Counted from the first letter of the stretch, positions 1 through 10,439 are shown. The stretch is 64,000 nt of DNA from Bolinopsis microptera (GCF_026151205.1 NC_087073.1:1942501-2006500); one strand, 5' to 3'. Notes: generated by a model not told the origin, from the letters alone. Translations and numbers: made by a program.

Positions 1-2025
1 GTGGAACCCAAAATAAGCTACTTAAAACGATAATTGTTAAAACAATGTTATGCTTGAACCACTTCGAAACCTTATTAACACTCAGATCATCAATGACTTG
101 CCACAGCTTTGTTTGGACATCCTGAGCTCCGACCTCACAGACACCATCAACACAGGCTCCATCTCCACAATATTTACCATTAGGACGGTTTCCAACAACA
201 GTTTCACCTTCATCTGTATTAATGAAAGGTTTACACCAAGATTTTTCGTCGTCATGATCTTTACAGCATTGTTTACAGGTATATTCCTCATCGGAGCAGA
301 CGCAGGGATACTTGCTGACAAACGTACACTGGTCCAAACACGTGCCCAGTTTACATCGTCCATTGTCAAAGCACGGTTTACCGTCCTCAACATCTTGTCC
401 GGCAGCACACTGGAGCTCATTGCTGGTTTCGTTAAGTTGGCATGTACGATCCACGTGACAACTACTTATCTGACCTAAACGACAAGATTTTCCAGGTTGC
501 TTCTTGCATTGGTGCTCTGATCCCTCTTCCCCACAGCATTCATTATTTGCGGGATCACATTCCGAACCTTCCGTTAACTGACAAGCTTTACAACATGACG
601 AACTAGCCATGCCCGGATCACACTTTTCTCCAGCTTCTATAATACCGTTACCACATGTAGCTGTCATATCCTTGATGAAACAGATATTTGATTTTCCTAC
701 AAGAACGTCTTTTATGGCCTTTTTACTACAATTAGAAAATTTATAGTTGTTTGGTTGTGAACCATCCGCGGCGGAGGGGTACATCAGGTATCTGTTCTGT
801 GCAGGAGCACATTCCTCCAAGTCACCGGAGTCGTGTGGAGAGCCCCAGTTGTGTCCCATTTCATGTCCTGTGACAAACACTATCTCCGAACTTAACAGTG
901 TTCTCCCATAGTTTGTCAGAGTACTTAACCCAGTATTAGCGCTCCATTTCTTTCCTAATTTGCCATGGTGTTCAGTACAAACACCCCCAATTTTAGATTT
1001 AGATGGTTTAGCAACATAAGCTAAACCAAGAACTCCATGGTCGAAGTCATAGTTTGTAAACAAATGGGCCAAGCAATATTTTGGACGCCACATACCACCG
1101 CTGAAGATTTTAAGTAATTCAGATACACCCCGACTTTCTCCGACATATTTATATGAGCTCTGATCTGTTTCAGATTTGTCCATGATAACCTCAACGTATT
1201 GGATAGAGAAACCAAAGCCAAAAAATTCGTCAGATTCATCGGGATCTAAAGATTGTGTCTGAAACATGTCATTAATCTGCTGGATGGTGCTCACCATGTA
1301 ATTTATAGTGTTACCCTCATTAAATTGATTAAACTCATAAAACTTATAATCAGCAACAAGAGCAAGGGTACAGTGGGTATTAAAGGTCGATGTTGCACGC
1401 TTCTTTCTTGAATATTCGAATGATTCCTTCATGGGTTTCTGAGGCATCATGAATTCGAAATCTTTGCCAGAATAACCACTTTTATTTTTATGCATTTTGT
1501 GCCCACAAAAGTGGCCTCTTCTGTATCAGGTTGTGTAAAGTTAAACTTAACATCTGACAGTTTGTAAACAATCATGTGAAAATCATGTGGTTCTTTGATA
1601 TGCCGGTGTGAGGGCTCTATGAAATATTTTTCACTTTCAGAAACTTGAATAGTTCCAGTGACGATGTTATCTTTGATATGTATGAGCACTCTGCTCGTAT
1701 CACAATTATCAACCAGATGGCCCTCTAAATACTCCAACACATCTAATGATTTCACTTTCTCCCTGTCAGCAAATTTGTGCTTTATGATAACATCAGGGTG
1801 AAATAAGCTTAGATGAGGGTGTAATGAGGCATGGAAAATCTTGTTTTCTAGCTCAATTCTGACATAAAGTTTCATTGCAGTCAAAACTGTAGAGTTTTTC
1901 ACGTGCTCTAAATATATCTTTTCTTTTGCCAGCTCTTCAAAATCATGTAAAAACTGGTTGAGGTGATCACGATAACAGGATGAAATTGATAAGCATATAA
2001 ATAGAAGTAATAACCTCTTTGTCAT
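1..2025 (-). CDS. ADAM17: ADAM17/TACE-like transmembrane metalloprotease, intronless, frameshifted, 3' end outside window
   Basis: Read on the minus strand from ATG at 2025. The order is a signal peptide (MTKRLLLLFICLSISSC), a prodomain, a furin-type RKKR site, a reprolysin-type catalytic domain with the zinc motif HEMGHNWGSPHD (845-870) and a YLMYPSA Met-turn. A cysteine-rich disintegrin module (CGNGIIEAGEKCDPG), a membrane-proximal cysteine domain and the start of a transmembrane helix (HNIVLTIIVLSSLFWVP) follow, and the window ends there. The membrane-proximal domain and lack of a long Cys-rich/EGF region fit ADAM17/TACE, which sheds membrane-anchored ligands at the cell surface. Two frames are needed. 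The prodomain frame stops at about 1447, and the rest is open in another frame from about 1510 to position 1. One extra base in the AAAA run at 1507-1510 would join them exactly at the expected Phe-Cys-Gly cysteine switch. No intron is seen over about 2 kb, unlike typical multi-exon ADAM17 genes, so a retrocopy or young pseudogene is possible; a base-call error is the alternative. Confidence 0.85.
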
Positions 2026-2201
2026 GCCCTGATTGGGGAAGATAAGAACTTGATATTAACTTGAATTATCTTTAAACCTGGGAATATTTGCAAAACTTCG
2101 TAAAATGTATGAAATTTGTTTTGTCAATCAGAATGTGGACATTTAACTGTGATCACACAATTATTTAACTTGTTTCATGTTTGATAAACGAACAATAAAT
2201 A

Positions 2202-3240
2202 ATGCAAATGAATAAAGGTCAAATAATTAAACAGATTGATAAACTGAGACATAAATTAATGGGCACTTTCAAAAACTATGTTAACGAATCTGTCACGGGA
2301 AAAATTTCAACTTCTAGAAGCTCTCATTTGGTGGATATACTCAATATTTTGTGCGACATCTACAGATTTGCGATAGTACAACTTTTACAAAAATAATAAA
2401 ATGTCTACTATGTCTATGAGCATAGATACATGCATTTAAATCCGGGCTAATAATGGTGGATATACTTTTCAGAGGGGTTTGGTGGATATATCATTGATTG
2501 GCCTGTAACTTTACGTGTGGTTAATTTATGGTGATTATTTAAAGATAGAATTGTAGCAAATCGATTTGCCTCTATGATAAAAGGCAAAAATAAGGAAAGA
2601 TTTCAAATTTAAGGCTATATATGGTGGATAATAAAACTATGAAATAAAATTCAATACCGAAAATTTTCAACTGAAAAAATTTTATTGGTCAACAAGTTCA
2701 TCAGGTTTACTCAGTTACCGGATCAGGTTGGAAATCGTTTCAAGTTTATGATAGAATAGAATATTTACTTTCTAGGCCATTTTTGTGGATATACTGGAGC
2801 TTCAAGATTGATTTTATTTTTAGGTCAAATTCTGTGTCAATAATGCAGGTTATCCATTGTTAGACCCCACTTATCTCGTCTAGAAGCTGAAAATGCTTAC
2901 AATTATTACTCTAGCTCTAGGGCCATAACGAATGGATATAGTTACATACGAACTTAACAAACTGTCTCCTTTCAGCCTTTAGAGCCGTTTTTGGTGGATA
3001 AAAGCACACAAACGGAAAATTTGCTTTTTTATCCACTATTTTTGGCCCTAGATGTGTTCTATCATGAAACTACAACTGTTTCTAGATAGAAGATCCCCTT
3101 TGCTGAGTCAGTTCAAAAGAATTCTCAGTCCAAGACGACTTTTAAGGTTAAAATTGGTGGATATTACCAATTTGTACACATTTGTAAATAATTAGAATTG
3201 TGTAACTTAAATTATTTCAGAATTACAACTATTGTGTACT
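2202..3240. repeat. Non-coding stretch with recurring TGGTGGATA box; dispersed repeat
   Basis: No convincing gene. The 64-codon ORF at 2202-2396 lies in a dispersed repeat: about 2262-2345 reappears inverted at about 42895-42976. The box (T)GGTGGATA recurs near 2332, 2455, 2481, 2624, 2786, 2992 and 3156, with one inverted copy near 3037. It is usually preceded by a GGCYNTTTTT-like stretch at loose spacings of about 120-200 bp, which suggests a strongly diverged tandem array. Confidence 0.5.
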
Positions 3241-3879
3241 CAATAAAGTAATTATCACTTTTGTATCCTTGTATCCTCTTCCATGAGACAGTGTGGACAA
3301 GTTTTAGGGATAGTTGTCGGCTTGGCTGCACGACATAGGGGGGCCTCCGATTATCAGGGCCAGGGGTCAGATCATGTCACCAATTAGTAACGCATAATTA
3401 GTGATGTGATCCATCAGTAGAATTTAATTGTAGAGTTCAAATATGTCAATCATCATGTACAACATTGCTGTCTGCTTGACGTTCGTACATACTCCGCTGC
3501 AGCTCTGGAACGTTGGATCACTCTGGCCAAGGACATGATGTTTTGGAGAGTCTGGTTAACTGCAGGCGATGTCTCTCAATCTGAGAGAATCGTCTGAGAG
3601 GGAGAGATAGCACAGACAGGGACACTCCGTAGGAAGTTTGTGCTGGCAGCACCGCCAGTATATATACTCCCCTTGCATGCTTTCGACACGCAAGTCTCAC
3701 ATCCCTTGATACGAGAACCACCCCCGTTAGCAAGAGCTCCCGTCCCTTATGTGATCTACGAGTCGAGCAGACATCTTAAAGATCATGTTTACTTTTTAAT
3801 GTACAGCTCTGATGCACAGAATTGAGATGTGAACTCTACCCTATATCTAATATCTAGTTCAGCGTACGGCTTTTTCGTT
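3241..3879. other. Gene-free stretch
   Basis: Only short ORFs without protein-like composition. No RNA gene or clear transposon ends were recognised. Confidence 0.5.
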
Positions 3880-4081
3880 TTTGATTTTACAAAAGACAAA
3901 GCAACTTTTAATGACTATTAATGGAATTATCGGATATTTATAATTCAATATGTACTGATTCTTCTGTGGAAAATAAAAAATTTGATTTTACAAATGACAA
4001 AGCAACTTTTAACGACTATTAATGGAATTATCGGATATTTATAATTCAATATGTATTGATTCTTCTGTGGAAAATAAAAAT
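3880..4081 (+). repeat. 101-bp tandem duplication
   Basis: 3880-3980 and 3981-4081 are nearly identical, both beginning TTTGATTTTACAAA and ending CTGTGGAAAATAAAAA. An inverted relative lies at about 13570-13800, where it is interrupted by a 107-bp hairpin element (13589-13695). This copy is therefore the empty site for that insertion. Confidence 0.9.
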
Positions 4082-4127
4082 TGTAGGGGCACAGTGGGGC
4101 ACCATTATGGGATGATGATTAATCACT

Positions 4128-4150
4128 CTACACTCGACTGTCACGTGACT
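4128..4150 (+). repeat. Shared 22-bp motif with 12390
   Basis: The string CTACACTCGACTGTCACGTG occurs here and at about 12390, and the partly inverted form GACTGTAGAGTG is at about 12720. It may be the end of a DNA transposon; no complete element was established. Confidence 0.4.
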
Positions 4151-4195
4151 TTTTCAACCCGTTTTCTAGCTGACCCTGAACGACTATTCGAAACC

Positions 4196-4867
4196 CTAAC
4201 CCTCTAATCTGATCCCAACATTTGTAGGAGCCCAAGATCTGAGGCAAGGGGTCGATTCACCAAGTTTACCTTTGCCGCTTCCGAATGTTATCGGCCCAAG
4301 GTTAGAATCCCCTATGAGAATAGTTGAGTTGAAGTTTGACCAATGGATGACCCTGAATGTTAGACTGAAGCGAATGCCGTCAGAAACAGAATCATCATCT
4401 TCTTTTTTGATGGTGTGTTTGAAGAAGTCTTGACTATGCCTAGTCATCTGGTACATGCTCCCGCTATTACATTTGACAGTCATTGTTTTGTCAGACTGTA
4501 AGTTCCTAAACTGAAGGTGACGTGGGATCCCTAGAGATATGGTGAAGATAGATGACTTTGGGTCAATATCCCCCTCATTGTCTGCGTGTTCTGGGAGAGT
4601 TGACTCCTTATCATCATACATGTTCACTAGGCAAGAGTTTAGTCTGTAGTGGTACCTTTCCTCTTGGTGTGAAGACCCATACTCATTGTTGAGACGCTCC
4701 ATCAGTTTCTTGATGGGTTCAGGCATCACCAAAGGGTTTGACTTTGAACCCATGTACTTGTAGTGCTCTCCATATTGAAGTACATTTCTTTGCCCCTCTA
4801 ATGAGAATTCTGCGGGTTGATTCTGTAGCATGTTCATGAGGTCGCTCTCATCAACTCTGAAGTCCTA
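4196..4867 (-). mobile_element. LINE ORF1 fragment with AlkB-like domain and start of SGNH domain
   Basis: A minus-strand open frame of 213 codons (4837-4196) is preceded by in-frame coding similarity back to about 4867. It is homologous to ORF1 of the two larger LINEs here. It keeps the AlkB-type metal ligands as PEHADNE (HxD), the distal histidine in FFKHTI and the RFSLTFR arginine signature, followed by the SGNH block I IGDSN. The sequence breaks soon after that, so it is truncated at both ends. It sits head-to-head with the plus-strand LINE that begins about 80 bp away. It diverges clearly from both other copies and so represents another subfamily. Confidence 0.8.
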
Positions 4868-4944
4868 ATCTCCTCCAAAACAAAACACTTAACGGGAGCC
4901 GACCCCAAGTCGGATCTATTTGGTCAGTATTACTTACATTTGAT

Positions 4945-7089
4945 TTGAAAATGGCGTCAAATTCTAGGAAGACTTCAGGTACTCCTAAAACATCTAATAG
5001 CTTGTCTCGCAACATTTTAGCCGAATCTACAGTGGACAATGAAGATCAGGTAAACAGGAAACATAGGGACAAGAAGAAATGTCCATGTCAGCGCTCTTTT
5101 AACGGTAAAGTTTACCTCATTGACTGTTCTAAGTGTCATCAAGAGTGGCATGTGGACTGCCTGTCTATGAAAGGTATAACGAGGTCAGCTATCAACTCCA
5201 TGGTAGAATGGCTGTGCCCATACTGCTTCGTGGCACCAGTATCAACACTGAAGAAACAGAGAGACGAATTTTGTTACAGCTGCAGGAACACAAGGGCTTT
5301 GCAACAGGCCAACTCAGATTTTGAAGCATCTACAGCTGTTAAGAATCTTGAAACTGTCAGTGCACTTGTGGCATCAGCAAGCTCAGCAGGCTCAGCTCTT
5401 GAAAAATTTGACTTCGAACAGTTCTCTAGGAACCTTGACACTCTCTCCCAGTTCGACATTCACCTTCAACACCTGCTTCTTAAAGAGAACTCCCTTAATG
5501 GCCTAAATAATGAAATAAAGCTCCATGACAAATCATTAGAATCAATAAATACCAACATTGCTGAACTACAGAGGGACCTTAAACTTTTAGCATCTAGACC
5601 TTCCCCTGAATCATCCCCATCTACAGACTCATCTGAGCAGTTTCTGAAGAGCATCTCAGAACAACTCACCGCACTTTCTGCAAATGAGCCCACTGTAGCT
5701 GCAGGCATTGCTGAACTAAAACAGTCTATAAGTTCTATACAGCCATTGCATAACCCTGGTCCTTGCATTCCTCCCAACCTACCTCCTGCACAGCATCCTC
5801 GTCCTCCAGCACTACCTGTCCTTTTGCAGCCACCTCATCATGAGCAGAAACCTGTGGAACTGTTCAAAAACGATTTTATAGATCAGAAGACTGCGGAAGA
5901 ACTAGTTGACCTATTTGATTTGAGCAGCACAGACTTCAAAATTGAAAACGAACGCTCCTGCCTATCATATGGGGAACGGTACGATTATCCTGGATCTAAG
6001 TCGTCCAAGACACCAAAGGCAATACCACCACCCTTGAGAAAACTCATCGACAGAATCAACAGTGAGTTTTGTTCAGGTGACCAACCTCAGGTTAACAGCT
6101 GTTTGGTGAATCGGTTTGACGGCACAAGCAGCACCTTGCCTAGACACTCTGATAACGAGCCTTCTATCCACCCGGAATCAAGTATCTTTACAGTCTCTCT
6201 TGGTACTGCATGTCATGTTTCTTTCTCTGATGCTAGTACAGGTATTGATGAGCACAAGCAACTATGTGGCCCAGGATCATTATATGTAATGACTCGTCGT
6301 AGCCAAGCACTGTTCCACCATCGTATCGATGCAGGCGAGATAACTGGGCTGCGCTACAGTATAACATTGAGATCAGTCAGTTCCCTGAATAGAAACGCTA
6401 CATGTATCATTGGGGACTCGAACACCGGCGGACTGAAATTCGGTTCTGATCCTGCCAAGTCATTCGGCAAATGGCTTCCTGGAAAACGATTCTTTGCCCC
6501 AACTGTCGATAGCATTGATCCTTATGTGTCCTGTGGCTATAGAAACTGTGTTATATTGTGTGGGGTTAATGACCTGAAACAAACAGATGTAAAAAGCCAA
6601 AACGATATTGATATAATCTACAACCATCTAGTTTCAAAAATTGCCCAGATTCAATCTATTAATCCGGGTGTGCATGTATATGTTTGTCCAACAATTCCTT
6701 CTAAACGTGCTGATTTAAATAGAAAGCTTATATACTTTAACAGTTTGATTCGATGTAGGCTGCTCCCGTCCAATTTTGGTGTCAGTTATGTGGATGGATT
6801 TGATGAGTTCTGTGATAGGGATGGTCTCCTTGACCGCTCTCTCTCTCGCGACCTCAACAAATACCAAAAACCGGACTTCCTTCACCTCAACTGGAGGGGA
6901 CTAGCAAAGTTAGGTCAATTTATTCGTAACACTGTTCTTCTCAGGATTAACGGTGGTATCGACAAAAGGAAGAGGAGGTCCACAAGGGTAGACGATAGAT
7001 CCTACAGGGATGCGACTGCTGGAAGAAAAACTGGTCCTGTTGTTCCTGCTGCTGCTAGTCAGGGTCACGTGGATGGTTACCAACCATGA
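4945..7089 (+). CDS. LINE ORF1 protein: PHD finger + AlkB-like dioxygenase + SGNH esterase
   Basis: 714 aa from the first ATG after the leader. A C4HC3-type PHD finger lies at about residues 46-93 (CPC...CSKC...H...CPYC). A Ser/Leu/Glu-rich region likely to form coiled coils covers about 100-270, and a Pro-rich linker about 270-300. An AlkB-like Fe(II)/2-oxoglutarate dioxygenase domain spans about 305-480, with HxD at H401/D403 (RHSDNE), distal His at 458-459 and RYSITLR at 470-476. An SGNH/GDSL hydrolase domain covers about 488-660, with GDSN (Ser492), GVND (Asn542) and D644-x-x-H647. PHD and esterase domains are known in CR1-like ORF1s; the AlkB-like domain between them is the odd part. Binding and remodelling of the element's RNA is inference. 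ORF1 ends in an ATGA overlap with ORF2, which suggests stop-start coupling. Confidence 0.85.
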   Translation: MKMASNSRKTSGTPKTSNSLSRNILAESTVDNEDQVNRKHRDKKKCPCQRSFNGKVYLIDCSKCHQEWHVDCLSMKGITRSAINSMVEWLCPYCFVAPVSTLKKQRDEFCYSCRNTRALQQANSDFEASTAVKNLETVSALVASASSAGSALEKFDFEQFSRNLDTLSQFDIHLQHLLLKENSLNGLNNEIKLHDKSLESINTNIAELQRDLKLLASRPSPESSPSTDSSEQFLKSISEQLTALSANEPTVAAGIAELKQSISSIQPLHNPGPCIPPNLPPAQHPRPPALPVLLQPPHHEQKPVELFKNDFIDQKTAEELVDLFDLSSTDFKIENERSCLSYGERYDYPGSKSSKTPKAIPPPLRKLIDRINSEFCSGDQPQVNSCLVNRFDGTSSTLPRHSDNEPSIHPESSIFTVSLGTACHVSFSDASTGIDEHKQLCGPGSLYVMTRRSQALFHHRIDAGEITGLRYSITLRSVSSLNRNATCIIGDSNTGGLKFGSDPAKSFGKWLPGKRFFAPTVDSIDPYVSCGYRNCVILCGVNDLKQTDVKSQNDIDIIYNHLVSKIAQIQSINPGVHVYVCPTIPSKRADLNRKLIYFNSLIRCRLLPSNFGVSYVDGFDEFCDRDGLLDRSLSRDLNKYQKPDFLHLNWRGLAKLGQFIRNTVLLRINGGIDKRKRRSTRVDDRSYRDATAGRKTGPVVPAAASQGHVDGYQP

Positions 7090-10000
7090 CTCCCCTCATT
7101 AAGGAGGTATGTCCTGTCTGTTCTAAGAACATAGTCATCGGCCAAACAATAGTTGAATGTTTTCACTGTGACTGCATAATGCACCATAAATGCTATCGCA
7201 AATCAAATCCAAATAGCCAATCTAATGAGTTTTACTGTACTCGTTGTATCCATTTAGACAAGGTTAAATACAACCCATTTAAACTACTCACTGACAATGA
7301 CGACGACGACAACAACCTAGACGAATACACAACCAAAATCTCAAATACTTTAAATGATTGTAACTCATACACTGCATCTGACCTTACAAATATTCTCTGC
7401 AACCAAGTAAAGAAACAATCATCTATTCTCTTTCAAAATATTGATGGAAATAAATCAAATTTTGACAACCTTGCCATTGAAACCTGTAGGTACAAAACAA
7501 AATTCTCCGTAATAGCCCTAGCTGAAACCAACACTGGAAAAGAATTAAGCAATCTATTTCAGCTCGACGGTTATAATAGTTACTATCAGGACACAGCACC
7601 TAACAAACAAAAGGGCACTGGAGTAGCCCTTTATGTTGACGATAAATTAAATGCTACTGTAATTGAGAATATATCACAAGTCACAGAACATCTAGAAATA
7701 CTTGTCTTATCATTAAGTAACGAAGATCAACCTGTTAATGTAGGTGTTTTGTATCGACCACCAAGTGGCTGTATTTCCCAAGCTCTAGTTGAACTTTCTA
7801 ACCTTCTTGATCACATGCCGAAGTTTAGTTATCTAGCTGGAGACTTTAATATCGATCTTCATGATAAAGATAACAAAAATGTTCAAAAATATGAAGAAAT
7901 ATTATTCAGTAAAGGATTTTGTCCGTTAATATCTATTGTTACCCACGAAAAACCAGGCTGTAAAGCATCCTGCATAGATAACATTATTACTAACGATATT
8001 GAGAATGTGATTACTTCAGGCACCCTAAAAGAACGAATAACTCATCACTCACCTATTTTTAACACATTTAACTGGAATGTTGAAGTCAACTCTGAAAAAA
8101 CTTCTTTTAAACAATATTACGACTTCTGTCAATCAAATGTTAACGGCTTCCTAGTGGATCTTGAAGATGAGCTTAAAACTAAAACAATCCATAACTTTAC
8201 TGAATTCCATGACACTTACAAAAACTGCGTCGAAAAATCGTTTAAATTAGAGACCCCGAAAACCTCTAAGAGAACTGTTCAGGTTAACCCTTGGATAACT
8301 CCCGGTCTCATTTGCTCAATTAATAATCAGCATAAACTGTACGAAAATTGGGTTGAGATAAGAAATAGAAAATGTAAACTCGGGGAAACTGATAACAAGG
8401 GCGGCATTTGCCAGTGCCCTGAATGCTCACTAAAACGTAGTCGCTACCTTATCTACAAAGAATACAGAAAAGTCCTAAAGAAAACACGTCAAACTGTGAA
8501 AACAGAATACTTCTCTGGTAAATTTGCTGAAAATAGCGGTGATAGTAAAAAGACCTGGGAACTAATAAATCGTATAAGAGGTAAACGGCGGCGTGAAATA
8601 AAGCCGCTGTTCACCATAGACAACGTTAAGATAACAAATAGAAGGATCATAGCAAACGAATTCAATAAATATTTTGTATCATTAGCCTCTGACCTAAATA
8701 CCGCTTACAATGATCTTGGACAAATTAACATAAACAGTATACCTAGTTTCTATGATTATCTACCGCTTTCAAACACTTCCAGCATTTACATGCATGACTG
8801 CACAACAGACGAGGTTAGCAAAATCATATCTGAACTTAAAAATGGCAAGGCAAGTGACATACCGATTCATGTAATTAAGCAGTCCTCTAAAATAGTTACT
8901 CCTTTACTCACTGTACTGTATAACGAATGTATGAAAGATGGCATATTTCCAGATGACCTTAAAGTTGGAAGGATTAGTCCCATTTACAAGAAAGATAACC
9001 AGGAACTCCTTGAAAACTATAGACCTGTATCAACGCTAGCTGTGTTTGGTAAAATATTTGAAAAGATTATATTCAATAGATTATACAGCTTCTTTCATTC
9101 ACAGAACTCCTTATATGAAAACCAGTACGGATTCCGTAAAAATCACTCGACCAGTTATGCCCTAAATTACTCAGTGAACCACGTAGAATCTTGCCTCAAG
9201 AAAAAACAACACGTTCTTGGAATATTTATTGATCTTAGTAAAGCCTTTGATACAATATCACATGAAAAGTTACTGCATAAGTTAGAAAATTATGGAATCC
9301 GTGGAAATGCAAATAACCTTATAGCAAGTTACCTGTCGAACAGATACCAGTATGTCTCGGTATTAGGTGAAGAATCCGAGAAACTTCCAGTAGTCTATGG
9401 AGTGCCGCAGGGGAGCTGTCTTGGTCCCTCACTTTTTATTATTTATATTAATGACATCCGTAACTCATCAATTATAGGAAAGTTTATACTATTTGCCGAC
9501 GACACTAACATATTTATAGAAGACACATGTGTCAAAAGATTATACGAAAAAGGAAATGAAGTTCTATCATTTGTGTACAAGTATATGAAACTAAACTTAT
9601 TACATATTAACATTAAGAAATGTTGTTTTATTCATTTTAAACCCTCACGGGCCAAAGAGGAAGTAGAAAATGACGAGAACATACTAACTTTAAATAATGT
9701 AGTTATTAAAAGAGTTCAAGAAGCTAAATTTCTAGGCGTTATTATTGACGACCAACTTAACTGGAAATCACATACGCAGTCACTTAACTCAAAACTTAAA
9801 TGCGAAGTAGGAAAGCTGTGCAGAATACGACACATTGTCCCAAAGCAGTATTATAAGGATTTATATCATACTCTATTTGAATCACATTTAGGATTTGGAA
9901 TATCTGTGTGGGGTGGTATTAGCAATAACCGACTTGAACCTATCTTTAAAACACAGAAAAAGTGTATAAGAATTCTGTTTGGGGATAGAGAAGCTTACCT

Positions 10001-10439
10001 AGAGAAGTTTAAAACGTGTGCCCGAACTCGACCTGTTGATAAGCAAAGACTGGGGGTGGACTTTTACCAAAAAGAACACTCCAAGCCCTTGTTTAAAACC
10101 CACAGGTTGTTGACGGTCCACAATCTGTACAAGTACACTTGTCTCTTAGAACTATTCAAAATTAATAAGTTAGAGGAACCATTATCACTGTACTCATCAT
10201 TTAACAGGTCACCACGACGAGAGGATTATTTCATTACATCACAACCATCCTCACAATTCATCTACCAATCATCCTACATGTGGAACAGCTGTCGACAAAC
10301 ATCAAGTAAGATAAGTTTTAATACTCCGACAAACGGGTTTAAGAATATATTGAAAATTGCCTTACGAGAATTGCAATTCAAGCATGATACACTTGATTGG
10401 TGTGAGCTTAATTTTGCCACAAATGAGCTCAAGTTCTGA
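7086..10439 (+). CDS. LINE ORF2: PHD-like finger, AP endonuclease and reverse transcriptase
   Basis: 1117 aa. Residues about 8-60 form a second PHD-like zinc finger (CPVC...CFHC...HHKC...CTRC). An APE-type endonuclease follows at about 115-320 (LAETN, YRPPSG, GDFNIDL, SCIDNIITN, HHSPIF). The reverse transcriptase covers about 570-880 (ENYRPVS, FIDLSKAFD, GVPQGSCLGP and the catalytic FADD at about 803-806). The C-terminus carries a CARTRP motif shared with the LINE on the other strand. It would nick target DNA and copy the element RNA in place. The frame is intact. The start ATG overlaps the ORF1 stop (ATGA), and no other start lies nearby. Confidence 0.92.
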   Translation: MTPLIKEVCPVCSKNIVIGQTIVECFHCDCIMHHKCYRKSNPNSQSNEFYCTRCIHLDKVKYNPFKLLTDNDDDDNNLDEYTTKISNTLNDCNSYTASDLTNILCNQVKKQSSILFQNIDGNKSNFDNLAIETCRYKTKFSVIALAETNTGKELSNLFQLDGYNSYYQDTAPNKQKGTGVALYVDDKLNATVIENISQVTEHLEILVLSLSNEDQPVNVGVLYRPPSGCISQALVELSNLLDHMPKFSYLAGDFNIDLHDKDNKNVQKYEEILFSKGFCPLISIVTHEKPGCKASCIDNIITNDIENVITSGTLKERITHHSPIFNTFNWNVEVNSEKTSFKQYYDFCQSNVNGFLVDLEDELKTKTIHNFTEFHDTYKNCVEKSFKLETPKTSKRTVQVNPWITPGLICSINNQHKLYENWVEIRNRKCKLGETDNKGGICQCPECSLKRSRYLIYKEYRKVLKKTRQTVKTEYFSGKFAENSGDSKKTWELINRIRGKRRREIKPLFTIDNVKITNRRIIANEFNKYFVSLASDLNTAYNDLGQININSIPSFYDYLPLSNTSSIYMHDCTTDEVSKIISELKNGKASDIPIHVIKQSSKIVTPLLTVLYNECMKDGIFPDDLKVGRISPIYKKDNQELLENYRPVSTLAVFGKIFEKIIFNRLYSFFHSQNSLYENQYGFRKNHSTSYALNYSVNHVESCLKKKQHVLGIFIDLSKAFDTISHEKLLHKLENYGIRGNANNLIASYLSNRYQYVSVLGEESEKLPVVYGVPQGSCLGPSLFIIYINDIRNSSIIGKFILFADDTNIFIEDTCVKRLYEKGNEVLSFVYKYMKLNLLHINIKKCCFIHFKPSRAKEEVENDENILTLNNVVIKRVQEAKFLGVIIDDQLNWKSHTQSLNSKLKCEVGKLCRIRHIVPKQYYKDLYHTLFESHLGFGISVWGGISNNRLEPIFKTQKKCIRILFGDREAYLEKFKTCARTRPVDKQRLGVDFYQKEHSKPLFKTHRLLTVHNLYKYTCLLELFKINKLEEPLSLYSSFNRSPRREDYFITSQPSSQFIYQSSYMWNSCRQTSSKISFNTPTNGFKNILKIALRELQFKHDTLDWCELNFATNELKF

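Noticed and set aside
82-420. 112-codon minus-strand ORF
   Set aside because: Off-frame shadow of the ADAM17-like coding sequence.
50-478. 142-codon plus-strand ORF
   Set aside because: Antisense to the cysteine-rich disintegrin and membrane-proximal region of the ADAM17-like gene.
1447-1520. A short intron explaining the ADAM17-like frame change
   Set aside because: No GT-AG pair in the right place; a single-base change restores the expected cysteine-switch sequence.
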